Notes: generated from the sequence alone by a model not told the origin. A stretch of DNA of 25,820 bases from Branchiostoma floridae (GCF_000003815.2 NC_049982.1:9990265-10016084), one strand, 5' to 3'. Positions 11,101 to 22,928 are shown, numbered from the stretch's first letter. Numbers and translations are program-made.

Positions 11101-14100
11101 TTGAGCATCGTGTATTGTTTTTGCAGTGCTTGTCACAGGCAACGTCACGCCAAAGAGTCTTGTTGATCATGCCGCCAAAGTCCTGCCGAATGCGAAGATG
11201 TTTGTAAGTGTTACCTATTTCCTGGCACAGTTGAAAGATAATTGACTCCCTGCTTTCGATACGGGTGAGGATATGGATATCATATTCTCAACTTTGCACT
11301 GACAGAAAGACAATCATTTCAGTGGCATATGTACAAATACTGATGCTTACATGTACTACGAGCTGTCAGAAATTTGGAATGTAGCCATAGTGAGCAAAAC
11401 AAACTGTTCCGTTAGGCTTTATAATGAAACATGATGGGTCTATAGCTTTGATCAGTTTGTACGTACAAGAAGGACATATATGTATACGCACGGTCAAGAC
11501 ACCATGGACACCGTCAGCTCCTCCGTACGCTTGCAGGCATTTTTTTCATGTCTTGATTTCAAAGGTTGGCTATGGTGGAACAGAGTTCATATTTTTGACA
11601 TCAACGTCAGCCGAGAAGGTTGCGGAAGGGAGAGGATCCACGGTGGGCAAGCTGTTAGAACATGCTGAGGTACAGAAAAGCTCACCTTACCAGTTATGTT
11701 TTTTTTTATTTTGTATGGGGATTGAAGTTATTGTTGTACAATAAACTTCAAGGGATACACTGCTTAGTCAAATCTACGCACACGCCACCACGTATAGAGT
11801 GTATTTTGAATGGTAATAATGATAGCAATAATTAATTTTTCTTTGTTTATTATTGATAAAGGGTTGTGTGAAATTAGCACCAGCAGTAAACATATTTCTG
11901 TTATACGAATTTTCTACTCTGACATGGAAAGTGAATTAATTATATACAAAATTGCAATAGCATTCAGTGAAGTGAAGTGAATCTAGAATGTAACAAATTT
12001 AGAGTCGCAATAGCAAACAGGTTTCTGTATTTGTTCACTTACTAGATGCAGCTTGTCGACACAGACGGCCGGGTTGTACCATTAGGCCATGAAGGGGAGG
12101 TGTATGTGAGAGCGTACTCATTGTTTAACGGGTATCGTGGAGACGAGGAGAAAACATCTAAGGCGATGACAGCTGACGGATGGTACAAAACAGGGTATGG
12201 ACAGATTTACGGCAAGAATAGATGTACGTTATAAGTGCGAGAATGTGAAAATCACTTAAAATTGATATTATAGTGTTGTTGAATCACCCTCCATTGAAAA
12301 TGGCCATATACCATCAGGGGACGACAGGTATCACTTAACAGAGACGGTGGACGTTATAAACTTCCTGGCACTTTTGACCAATTGTTGACGTCACGTAATC
12401 GGCAAGATCACGTGTTAATAAGATCACGTGTCCGTAACTCTCGCCAGTTTACGCTCTTAAGTGATTGGCCATCAGCATTGATCCTGAAAGTGATGCGTTT
12501 ATACCTTTGTGCTGGAAGAAAGTACAGCATTGTACTATGATATATACTTATTTGAGGCTATACGTATACAGCTCAACTCTTGAATCCATATTCTCCAAAT
12601 AAATACTCCTTAATACTTTAGCATTATGCAGCAAGTGCACCAATAGCTTGGTGCTTAAGCAGTCGTTATGGCAGTTATCAGAACACACGATTACAAAACA
12701 ATGCTAAAGCCTTTTTTCTGTACAAGCAGTGATGTTGGTGTTCTCGATGAAGAAGGAGTCCTAAAGCTTTTTGGCAGAGTTTCGGTGAGACTTACTTTTA
12801 CTATCTATTTCTAGGCTTTGACTTTCTTGGGTTTAAATTAGCTGAGTAAGGAACGCTGGTGGGGGCACGGACAGAAATAAGTGAGACAGTAGGACTCTAA
12901 AAACGTTGTCTATTGCAGTTGTGTTCACTTCATGTTTCCTATAAATCTCCAGGATATGATCATCAGGAATTCCTTCAACGTGCACCCGACTGCCATTGAG
13001 TCTCCTTTGTCGAAGCATCCGAAGGTGCAAGATGTCAGGGTAAAGATAGCTTTTATTTCATGTATAGATCCCTGCGATGTACTTAGGTCGTGCATTGAAT
13101 ACGTGCACATACTAATCAGTGGCATAGCTTTGTTAATAAACGAACAATAAAACAATGGAACAACAAATAAACAACAATCAGAAGGAGAACCTCCCCGACA
13201 CAATCTGTGTGAAGACAATGAACCTCAAGATAACAAGTGAAACAGTATTTCCTATTTGTCAGCACATACAAGAGTATATGACTGATCCCTTTTCTTCCAA
13301 CAGGTTGTTGGTGTGCCTGATCCGGCCAGTGTGGAGGAGATCTGCGCATGTGTCATGTAAATGGACCGTTTGAATATTGAGCTGAAATACTTCATTACTG
13401 TTCAGTGCCCGGTCACGTTGGCTGGGTTGACACACTTGGGGTAAAAATGGGATCGATGTTTAAAAGTGCTTGTAGACCCAGCCATACTTTGTACGCACCT
13501 TAAGATTGGGACATTGATGAGATACATCAGCATATGTCACACATCTATTGTTTGATTAAGGTATTCCGTTCATTGTACCTGTGAATCAGATGACGGCCCA
13601 TGAGTTCGATTCCAGACTTTGAAGGAAACGACAGGGCTGCAAAGACTATACTTCTCCTTGCCTATAGGAACGGTGTGAAATTTTCTGTCACAATCAGAAA
13701 ACATAGCTGTTTCTGCGACTGTTAATATATCAACCCGTGGATCTGTTTCAGCCTGAAGGAAGGACAAACCGCGGACTCCCAGGAGATGACGAAGTTCTGT
13801 GCAGAGATCGGGGTGAGACAGACTGAACAGAGCTATGATCATTGTAAACACCAGAACCAGCGCACTATTCGTACGAAATATATATCTAGGACAAGAGGTC
13901 GTTGCAAGACATTAGCATAAAGCAGCCATCGAAAGGTGTCGGTCCTTCTCACTACATGACTGGCCAGAAGCATGGATGGTAGATTGATGATGTATTTAGT
14001 ACACTAGTCCAGTAATCATATATTGACATTGACATTGTCAAGCATGTTTGAGTAAAACCTTATTGTATTATAGATTCACCAGTCACCTGATGGTGATTAT

Positions 14101-14449
14101 TTCCTCTGCAGCTCGTTCCGATAGAAATGCCCGGATATTTCCTCTTCATGGACGAGTTTCCGATGACTTTGACACGACGCAAGGTAAGTGGGCATTTATT
14201 GCACGTGTACCGTCGGGCATCTATATTCTGTGGATTGTATTAAAATTGCCTTGGAAATTATTGACTTAGTCTAATTACAGAAAGTCTTTTCATCTCTGTG
14301 CTGATTCATCTTCATTTCTTCAAACATCTAATTAATGTTTTTGAAAATATAGAATGAGATCAGCCTGTTTGTTACCTCTGATTCAGGTTGACCGGAAGAA
14401 GTTGAGACTGATCGCCATGGAGAAGCTTGGTCTGAAGGAGGAGGCCTGA
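8162..14449 (+). CDS. Acyl-CoA synthetase (ACSF2-like), copy 2, complete
   Basis: Complete AMP-forming acyl-CoA synthetase of 563 aa, related to ACSF2 medium-chain acyl-CoA ligase. Exons: 8162-8314, 8556-8684, 8852-8914, 9054-9181, 9333-9380, 9680-9803, 10038-10133, 10335-10468, 10746-10840, 11127-11203, 11575-11669, 12046-12194, 12730-12784, 12953-13039, 13304-13356, 13752-13812, 14112-14183, 14387-14449. The N-terminus (SYMRGATDDPLLDVTFG) aligns with mature ACSF2. Motifs: P-loop FTSGSTGLPKC (213-223), VGYGGTE (350-356), GWYKTGDVG (ends about 437), GRVSDMIIR (449-457), candidate catalytic Lys543. Departures: PKC for PKG, NSFNVHP for GGENIYP, no YH at the A4 site, MTLTRRK before the lysine region. 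ATG 8162 has a good context (acgccATGa). No mitochondrial transit peptide is visible, but the frame is open upstream to 8123, so an upstream exon joined at the AG at 8152-8153 is possible. The exon 3 start could instead be 8864. Substrate and activity are unknown. Confidence 0.9.
12386..12430. promoter_or_regulatory. Possible intronic enhancer: CRE palindrome and two E-boxes
   Basis: TGACGTCA (12386-12393) is followed by two CACGTG E-boxes (12409-12414 and 12425-12430), each inside an agatcacgtgt repeat 16 bases apart. They lie in the intron between exons 12046-12194 and 12730-12784. Such sites bind CREB/ATF and bHLH factors in animals. Clustering may be chance or part of a degraded repeat. 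Confidence 0.25.
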
Positions 14450-14632
14450 TCTAAAACCTGTTTGGTTCACCATTGTAAAACCTGGCCTATCCGACTAAAA
14501 TATCACGATACATTTGTGATGGAAAAACTTAACTTGCTTTGTGTGGCCTACAACCGACTTATAGCTTGCTGTGACCTCGCTGCGACGTAAATCTAATTTG
14601 TATTACCCTATATTTCATATATAGTTAGACAA

Positions 14633-14635
<3 letters not shown>

Positions 14636-14689
<54 letters not shown>
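14636..14689. repeat. (AT)n microsatellite
   Basis: About 27 uninterrupted AT units, 190 bases after the stop codon of the copy 2 synthetase. Likely length-polymorphic. Confidence 0.95.
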
Positions 14690-14692
<3 letters not shown>

Positions 14693-14892
14693 ATTATCGC
14701 TGTTAACAAAAATAACGCCATTTTTTAGAATCCTGTTTCCTGGTCACCTGAATGAGTAACGTTCATCAATGGTACATCCTAGCCTTGTGCCCAAACCTTA
14801 GCAAAGCTTCTCTTTCGCCCTCTCTAGTTTGCAGAGGGGACAAAACGCGGCACCATAAGAGGTTTGGATACCTGAGACTAAGTAAGTCCATA

Positions 14893-15146
14893 TTAGAGTT
14901 TATGTCACTGAGTAAGCTATTGATATCATCAGTTTAAGTCAATTTTAAATATACAAGAAATATAGATAACGAGCTTTTGTCTTTATCACGGTAAGCGTCA
15001 TGGGTACACGTTGCATTTTTTAGAGTTTATGTCACTGAGTAATCAAAGCTATTGATATCATCAGTTTAAGACAATTTTAAATATACAAGAAATATAGATA
15101 ACGAGCTTTTGTCTTTATCACGGTAAGCGTCATGGGTACAAGTTGC
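14893..15146. repeat. Tandem duplication of about 127 bp
   Basis: Unit A (14893-15014) and unit B (15020-15146) both start ttagagtttatgtcactgag and end in a gcgtcatgggtaca-type block followed by gttgc. They are nearly identical; B carries a 5-base insertion (atcaa) and a few substitutions. The high identity implies a recent duplication. No coding sequence is seen. Confidence 0.92.
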
Positions 15147-15901
15147 GGAGACTACAAATGTAAGCGGGACATTTACTATTAACTCCCTATTTACAGTGCA
15201 GTAACTTGTCCTAAGCTGACTCAGAGTTAACTTAAAATCTGTATTAAAGTTTGAGTTGGTGATCTCAACAGACGTGTAACTTTTTGTGATTCAATTTATC
15301 TCAAAATCTTTTGATCTACGTGTATGGATTCTTATGAACTTAGTAGATCATAATTCCATGGGAATTCTTACGCCTCAAATGAGGAAAGTTTTCACGGTCA
15401 TAACTACCCCGGGAAAATATCAAGTTTGACTCTCTGGCCGATACCATTTCTAACATTTTGACAAGAATTCTATTTCAAACTGAACCTTAAGTTGATACAT
15501 TTGCTAATTACAAGGCCTAAAGACCACTTAAAGTCACTGCACTATTTAGTAAGTGTTCACCACAGATCCAAACTCCACGTTTACTGGTTACCTGAGAAGA
15601 ACTCATGATAGGTACAACATCTCTTGTCCCTACGTCTATTGAACTGAAGACACTGAAGGCTATTGGATACCAGAGTTGTAGATTTGCGTGGGTAGTTGTT
15701 AAGGACCTACTGGATATCCCGTTACATCCAGTTGTATCACGTGTAATGATATATGTTGATTTTGTCCCCGCGGTGCTTTCAAAAGCACCCGGCCTGCCTT
15801 CTCTTACGTTTGCATTTTACCATCGTATAGCGTGTGATAAAGGGTTTGGACGCTTCTTAAACGTTGGTACTTTCCGCCGTGGTTTGTAAAACCTTGCGAA
15901 C

Positions 15902-18900
15902 ATGGCAGTGAAGGGTTCAGTCGGTGACTCGAGGGACCCGTTGACGTTGAACTGCTACTGCACGGTGGTGAAAGACCAGGTGAGACAAAACGTTGATCAC
16001 AGCACCTACTAAAAAAGAGCGTTATTGATTACTTAGATTATGATAACTAATAATCGTCAGGTATTTCTGAAATCATCCCATTTGGAACGTCTAGGTCTAC
16101 GTATGCAGTAATTGTTGTGTGTTGACTTTCATCACGTCATTAAGCCCCAGGACGCATGTAGACGCTATTGTATACACTAAATTTTGATAAAGATAGAACA
16201 CAATGGAAGCAGAACTATGTGAATGCTTCAACTATGAGTATGAATATGTATGTAACACACAACAATTACTGCATACGTAGACCTAGACGGTCCAAATGGG
16301 ATGATTTCAGAAATACCTGACGATTATTAGTTATCATAATCTAAGTAATCAATAACGCTCTTTTTTAGTAGGTGCTTTGATCAACGTTCCCCATGGCATT
16401 ACAATACTTACAACAATGCTGACTGTAGTTTAAACTATGGCTGCTAGTGGGCAAATTTCGGTATTTAGGCTGCGTATACTTAACAATGGGAATCATCGCA
16501 GAAAGAGGCTTCAAAAATCACCTACCTGAGTTTTAGAACATGAAAAGCTGACATTGGCATGGTTGTCCGGCCTGTAAAGAGTAATTTGAGAACTAAAACA
16601 GCACAAATTTACGGCAGAAGACGTTAAACCGTGGATCATAACATATGGGTGACCTTTTGACCCCTTTCGCTGCCGATACAGAACTTCAAAACATCTAACT
16701 TCTACAATCTACTGCAACCACAAACATTGCTAAAAACCTGTTTTTTCAACACAATATAAATCCCTTTCCTGTAATATGCCTCAAAAATCCAAACATATAT
16801 CTAAGAAAAACATTTCTACATGCACTTTTGCCAAGGGTACATTGGACTAAAAGTAGGTCATTTGCGCGTCCGGAAATACCGAAGTTTACCGTAGTGCATG
16901 CCCTGGCTAATACAGTGCACTTTATCGAAGGCGTCGACAAGTCACTATCATACGGTACCAGTGAGCTGAAGATCAGCGACTTAGTTGGTCCTATTCCGGT
17001 CTATTCTTTTGCCTTAGAATGAATGAACTTTTTGTCTATTTTACATTTAGAATTTATAAAATGATATCGATAACGGTAACTAGTATATCGGTTTACATCA
17101 GCATCATGTGCTGATTTGGTCTCGCTTTTATCATGAAGTACAACGAAATTGACTTAGAGGTGGATATTGGTGTTGGTAACAGTACACAAAGAATTATCGG
17201 CCTGTACATGTGATAAACATGGCTCACTCTGATTCAGAATTTTAACTTACGTCGTGAAATGTTTCTTAACAGTCGCCGCTGCAGGTCAAGTCCCTCATCG
17301 AATTAACCGCAGAAGAACAGGAAACTGCGTCATCCAACAAAACGAGAGTACCCTTGCGTTTCGTCGCTGTCATCGATGAAAGTGGCAGCATGGCGTCCAC
17401 GTAGGCCATATAAATATTTACCCTTCAATCAAAAGATAGCTGTCCTTTTCGTTAGACATCACGGAGGGAGAAAATAAGACGCAGTAACGTCTTCACAATG
17501 TCTGAGCTCTGCGCAGAAAATATATTATTGACACATACGTGATCGATATTCTACGTTTTTTTCTATGAAAAACTTTGATATTTTATGTTTAACAATCTAT
17601 ATTTGATACTTGTGATATCTGTTATAAGTTGTGATATTCAAGAAGTGGATTTTATCATTCGGATAACCACTCTGTTGTGCGACACTAGCTTAGCACTACA
17701 ACAAATCGTACAAACAAAAGAGGAATCCACTTTTACACCAATGCATTTTGGCACTGTTCTCTGTTCTAGGATTGGAAACGAAACCTTGATCTACAAGATG
17801 AAGATCTTCGCCCGGGTCATGGTTCGGAAGATGAAGGCAGAGGACATGTTGGGGATTGTTGGATTTGACAGCGACGCCAGAGTGTTACTGCCGATCACAC
17901 AGATGGACAAAGACGGGAAGGTGGGTGGTTTGGACGAGCTGATAGCAGCAACATCTACAAATTGAATACATAGTCACAGTGGTGTTTAATTGATAGTGTT
18001 GAGGACAATGTGGGGCAGAGGAACATAACTGTGTACACAAATTCACAATATATAGCTTTGTAAGTTTTACATCCAATTGGTGCAAAAATTACTGACTATG
18101 AAATATTCAATTGTCTAGATATGATTATATTATTTCTTTTAGAGGGCCAGTCAACATATAGTCACACCTGACGAAATTACTCGCTCCAGCATAGCACTTG
18201 TCGCTGTTGGTAATTAAAAAATATTCTCCCATTTTCTCCCAGAAAGCGGCCATGGACAGTATAGAGTCACTGAGTGCAAAGACTTTTACGAACTTGTGCG
18301 AGGGTATTCTCACCGGTGTGAAGCTTTTTGATACTACAGAAAAATGGTGAGTGCTTTTCTTACTTTAATCTTATTGTACTGAAAATCTATCTGCACCTCA
18401 AAACTACAACTAGCACTTGCTTTTCAAATGCCACCAGAAGGATTATACCACAGACAGGACTTTTACAACGTCTAACTGATTAATTGCTGCAATCTTGCAC
18501 GCGCTGGCATACATGGCAACGTAGCTGACCATTTGATCAAGATAATTCTAACTTCAAATCTAGCCGTTCGCCAGATAAAGAAGGAGCCATGTACCCATTC
18601 TCATGGATTTCCAGCTTGGAATTATTTTCTATGTTTCTTCACAACAGTGCACATTGCCGAAACGGGATGGTCGTGTTCACGGATGGCATCGCTAACCAAG
18701 GCATAACGGATGCAGACGGCATCGTTTCTGCCTTTAACTCCATCGCACATCAAACATTTGGCAGTAACTTCTGTCTTCCCATCTCCACACTCACCATCGG
18801 TGACTACAAGCCCGACCTTCTCCTGGAGATCAGTCAGAGGTTAGGCAGCGACGCGTTCTTCTGGATCAGCGACATGAACACGTTTGAGACGGACATGATG

Positions 18901-21371
18901 ATCCCGTTCTACCTCCGCGAGACCAGCCTCGTTTCCGACGTTCACGTGACCCTACACGCTCTGAATGGCGCGACCTTTGACATAAAGAAGATGACAACTG
19001 ACCGGATGGTGACGGGGACTGAGAAGACACCGGTGGAGTACCACATCCACGACATTTCGGCCAGTATGGCTAAACATCTACCGTGTTACATCATCATATA
19101 CGACAAGGAAAAGAAGATGAAGAACAAGCCAATACTGGAGGTCCACGTGACGTACCGGGACTACAACAACGTGCCGCGGGAGCTGCGCATCACCATCGTG
19201 TTCATCAACGTGACACTCGCCGAACTCAGAAAGAAATTTAAACAGCAAACAAATTCATCAGACAAGGCGGTGATAGCGTACATGGATTCTAGTGTCCCCA
19301 TGGCGATCACGGAGGTTACACGAGCTGAGACTGCTGTCGCAAAGATCGCACAGGAAGAGTGTCGAACAATTACGTTACAGGCAATCAACAACGCTGCTGA
19401 CTATTTTGACCTAGATGAAATCGTCATGTCCAAAGATGCTATCAAGGAGACCACTGACTACATCGTACAGCGGAAAACAGAGGTGAACACAGTTCTGTCG
19501 GGGGAGTCAGCGGTGCTCATGTGCGAGCGTGCGGACACCATGATCGAGGCCCTTGACCACTGCCTTACGATTATCGAAGCCGGTAGATCGGAAGGCTGGC
19601 AGACGATGAAGACGATGGCGTCGTCATTAGCCAACGAAAGTCCAACGGTCGGTAAAATCTTCCCTGGCAAGGCAAGGCCGTTTGCCCCGCCGGGGATGGA
19701 AGCAGAACTGGAGGATTATCAAAAGGTATATTTCATATTACAGAAAACCGATTTAACGTTTCCTACTTCAGATTGCTTCTTCACATTCCATAAACTAGTT
19801 ATACATAACCTCTAATAACGTTATGTATGTGCGCGATGATACTGATACACGTAAATATACTATGTATCCTAATAGCTTCCTATTCAGTTGTTGGGTTACT
19901 CCATAGCAATTTAGGGATATACGTAGACACTTGAGACACTTGACGTAGTCACAACATTCTTTATTGTTGTGTCACAGACTTACAGCAGACACGTCTATTC
20001 TCATGTTTCAGATTGTTGATCAGCAGAAGCAACAGCTGCAAGTGCCGCAGAAACCGGTACCGCCTCCAAAGCCCAAGTGAGTAAACGCGCAGTGAATGGT
20101 GCTTTCATATCTATGTCGTTGGCATGTCATATGCACAAACACTCACCACGAAGTTTAGAATGTTATTGGGGGTGCGTTATTAAAAGGAAAACTATTCCCT
20201 TAACCTCTCAGAAAACATAGTCATTTAGAACATTGTGCGGCAAGCTCCCTTTAAGGACAAGGCTTTTCTTACCTTCAAATGATTCCCATGTGTTTTAATG
20301 ATCCATCCAGGACTTTTAAGGACAGACACGTGGCGGTGTCCGAGAAGTTGAGCAAAGCGTCACAGGAGAAGATCAAGGAACTCATCATTGAACACGGCGG
20401 AAAGCCAGGTATGAGGTTGGTTTCAAGGCAAACAACAAATAATCATGATTGCTTCTGTTGAACTGCCCATTTAGTCGCTCCGGGGTAAATATCATGTCGA
20501 AGGTTACGTAAACAACATTGTTTTGTTTTGTTTTGCGAAACATTCTCTCACCCTAAGCAATTTCATTACCTTGTCGAGTTGTCATGGCTTTCATATATAG
20601 ATGTCCATTCGTCTTAATATAAGGCTAACCAACCAATGATTTTATCAACTCAGAAGTTATCAAAACGTATGCTTAATCACCCTTCACCCTATATCCTCTA
20701 TATTCAGTTCCTTTCGTAAAGAAGAAAGCTGCTTACAACATGCTTGTGTGCTCAAGGGCAGAATTCAACGACAAGTCTGTCAAAGTCAGAGACGCCTTGG
20801 AAAATCAGGTACGTGATAAGGTAAAAATGCATATATTGTTAAAACGGCTTCCCAACTATTCCAGTGTGCTATTAGAACACAATTTATCAGCCGATATGGG
20901 TTTAGACGAGCTGTAAGATTGACCAACTTCTGTTTAGCAAAAACAGTATAATCTGTGAGACAAGCTTTTAGCAGAGATACGAGGCAAAACATGTGTAAAC
21001 TTTATTTTAGCCAAGGAACGTATTTGTGGCCCTAGGCTCTCATTTGTGTCGCGTCGCCCTCAACTAAAAATGTCACCATATTATAGCATCAAGGTAGAAC
21101 CTATGGTTCCGGCTTGCCCCATCGAGATATATTAGATGGAGACTCTTAACTCCAACATTATGAAGATTTGTGTATTTTATTTATGTATACACGATTTGTA
21201 TCTATACACTGCTCTTTGCTTTACGCTCTCATCTACACGATTGACTACATGTGATGAACAGGTCATTATTTGTTCTTAATCCCGCAGATCCCTATTGTCT
21301 CCGAGGAGTACATCCACGAATCCATCAAGCAAGAGAAGATGCTGGACTTCCGAGACTACAGATTGATCTAG
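15902..21371 (+). CDS. VWA domain protein with C-terminal BRCT domain
   Basis: Nine exons in phase encode 628 aa: 15902-15979, 17273-17400, 17770-17920, 18243-18346, 18648-19725, 20012-20076, 20311-20408, 20708-20808, 21288-21371 (TAG 21369-21371). A VWA domain begins near residue 53 (LRFVAVIDESGSM); its metal-ion (MIDAS) residues are DESGS (61-65), Thr135 in FTNL and Asp166 in VFTDG. A conserved stretch follows (ISTLTIGDYKPDLLLEI, LGSDAFFWISD), then a largely helical region, a Pro/Lys/Gln linker (about 514-535) and a BRCT domain (about 536-628) with AVSEKLS, IIEHGGKP, YNMLVCSR and IPIVSEEYIHES, resembling the PARP1 BRCT. There is no signal peptide, so an intracellular role is likely. BRCT domains bind phosphoproteins or DNA-repair partners; the intact MIDAS predicts metal-dependent ligand binding. 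Start ATG 15902 (cgaacATGg) is strong. The exon 2 donor (GTAGGC) is weak. Partner and function are unknown. Confidence 0.88.
15989..16388. repeat. Near-perfect 400-bp palindrome (long-TIR MITE) in intron 1
   Basis: Two arms of about 135 bases (15989-16123 and 16254-16388) are almost exact reverse complements around a spacer of about 130 bases. I see only two or so mismatches, for example gatcac against gatcaa and ggaacgtc against ggaccgtc. The ends are aacgttgatc and gatcaacgtt. It begins 9 bases after the 5' splice site (GT 15980-15981) of the VWA-BRCT gene's first coding exon. No coding capacity; a recently inserted foldback MITE is the simplest reading. A target duplication is not evident. 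Confidence 0.9.
16446..16893. mobile_element. Possible MITE with imperfect terminal inverted repeats
   Basis: The left end (gtgggcaaatttcggtattt from 16447) and right end (complement of aaataccgaagtttaccgta to 16893) form an imperfect inverted repeat of about 25 bases enclosing about 450 bases. It lies in intron 1 of the VWA-BRCT gene. No clear target duplication or transposase frame is found, so the boundaries are approximate. Confidence 0.45.
20961..21066. repeat. Dispersed repeat, copy in last intron of VWA-BRCT gene
   Basis: Shares ordered blocks with 22063-22210: agcagaga, caaaacatgtgtaa, tttgtggcc, ggctc, tttgt and cgccct. It is shorter than the second copy, which holds about 40 extra bases in the middle. 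Likely a degraded interspersed element in direct orientation. Confidence 0.6.
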
Positions 21372-21760
21372 ACGTCATTATTTTTTATAGATTTTCTGAT
21401 TGATATTACTTTTATTTCTATTTTTACATACAGAATAGAATCATTTCAAACATGCATAGGATTGGATAAATTTAGCAATGATGTAAACTGAGAGATATTA
21501 GAATATCCTATTGATGTTAGCAAAGAAGATTTAATTCATAAAAATATCTTGATTTGTATTTGACAATGTGGCGATACAATTTACGGGGTAATCTAATTTT
21601 TAGTTATCTGAACTACAGTTTACCACGTCAGTATAAGTTCAAAGAAAAGTAAACAGGCCCTTTACAATTCTTTGTACAATGACATGTATGTTAACATTGG
21701 AACTTCAAGATATTATAAGTCCGAAGCGGCATATCGAGAGCTCTTTTCACGTTGATAGGA

Positions 21761-21766
21761 AATAAA
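21761..21766 (+). promoter_or_regulatory. Candidate polyadenylation signal for VWA-BRCT gene
   Basis: AATAAA 390 bases after the TAG stop. It is the first canonical hexamer seen downstream. Variant signals closer to the stop may be used instead. Confidence 0.4.
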
Positions 21767-22062
21767 TCAGTTACCGTCCAACTGTTGACTTAATGTAGCT
21801 GTGGCCGCCTTGGGGCTAGCGTGGATTGCAGAAAGGGACATAAAGTTTTATATATCTAATGTTTCCAAAAAAATAAGCATACATGTATGCCAGTTTCATC
21901 AAATACTGTTCATTTGCTTGCATGTTGATCTTTTTTTTTCAAACTTCGACTGGCTATGCAATACAAGTAACGTTACATCTGTTCTTACCTAAACTTCTAC
22001 CGGACGGGGTGCTCTTTAAACATTGTTTATCTTGGTGTATTCATCCTTACATTGTCACGTAA

Positions 22063-22210
22063 AGAAGCTCTAAGCAGAGACACAAGACAAAACATGTGTA
22101 ACATGTGTTTTAATTTGTTGTATGACAGTCCGCAAATGTCGAGCCTTTATCCGAACCACAGAACGCCTTTGTGGCCTTGGGCTCCTTTTGTATTGAGCCG
22201 CCCTTAATCA
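22063..22210. repeat. Dispersed repeat, intergenic copy
   Basis: Second, longer member of the repeat pair with 20961-21066, in the same orientation. It starts aaagaagctctaagcagag and ends near gccgcccttaatca. Confidence 0.6.
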
Positions 22211-22928
22211 AAGACGACGCCGTAACCTAGCGACACGGAGGGACTTGTTTCTGTAGCAGGTGTCATTTTACTAAACACGATCCCAGGCATATTTAAGATC
22301 CTTTCACACCTCACCAAGCATGACTAGCGGCGGACGGAGATCGTTTGTGGAGTTTGCGGGGTCAGTACAATTCACTGGAGCAGTAGCGACCGAGGTCGCC
22401 ACTTGACAAGGTATCCGAGGTAGCACCTTCGTCGGTATCTGATGAGGGAACACTTTTACCAAGGCAACAAAGGAGGTAAGCAAGGAGAAGTCAGTGATTT
22501 CTGTTATAGGGAGTCCTCGCCCAATGTTACATGCGGCTGGCTTTAGTATGATACACCTGTACGACAATACTAGTAATTCAATACACATATGTGTAAGCTG
22601 GACGTCACAAGATAAACATTTATATAGACGCACGAAGTCTGATGATAAGTGTTATTTGTCCATGTGCATGTGCTGTTGGGGAGGGGATTAATCTGCATTA
22701 TTAGGAGGGCACACAGGTGAGCATAGTGTCGTGTGTGTGTTGTCCTCCCGCTACACTTCAGTAAACACAGGGGAACACTTACACACTCACCGGTGTTACC
22801 GGTCGCAACGTGCCTGGGGCAGGAAACACATGGGAACGAGTATTTTGGATTTTACCGCCGTGAGAAATAGTCTGGTATGGCACAATAGCCCCCCTGACTC
22901 CTTTCTATATGACGCTGTGTGTGTTTGT

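Larger units (their letters stand above)
14450..15901. other. Intergenic DNA between synthetase copy 2 and the VWA-BRCT gene
   Basis: About 1.45 kb with no supported exon. It contains the (AT)n tract and the 127-bp tandem duplication listed separately. A 94-codon open frame at 15605-15889 has no recognisable domain and stops just before the next gene's start codon. No canonical AATAAA is seen close after the copy 2 stop. The promoter of the VWA-BRCT gene should lie at the right end, but no TATA box is evident. Confidence 0.6.

Noticed and set aside
15605-15889. 94-codon open frame just before the VWA-BRCT gene
   Set aside because: No recognisable domain and no splice sites joining it in phase to the next gene; kept only as a note in the intergenic entry.
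22304-22633. 109-codon antisense open frame between the VWA genes
   Set aside because: No domain, no supported start or splice context.
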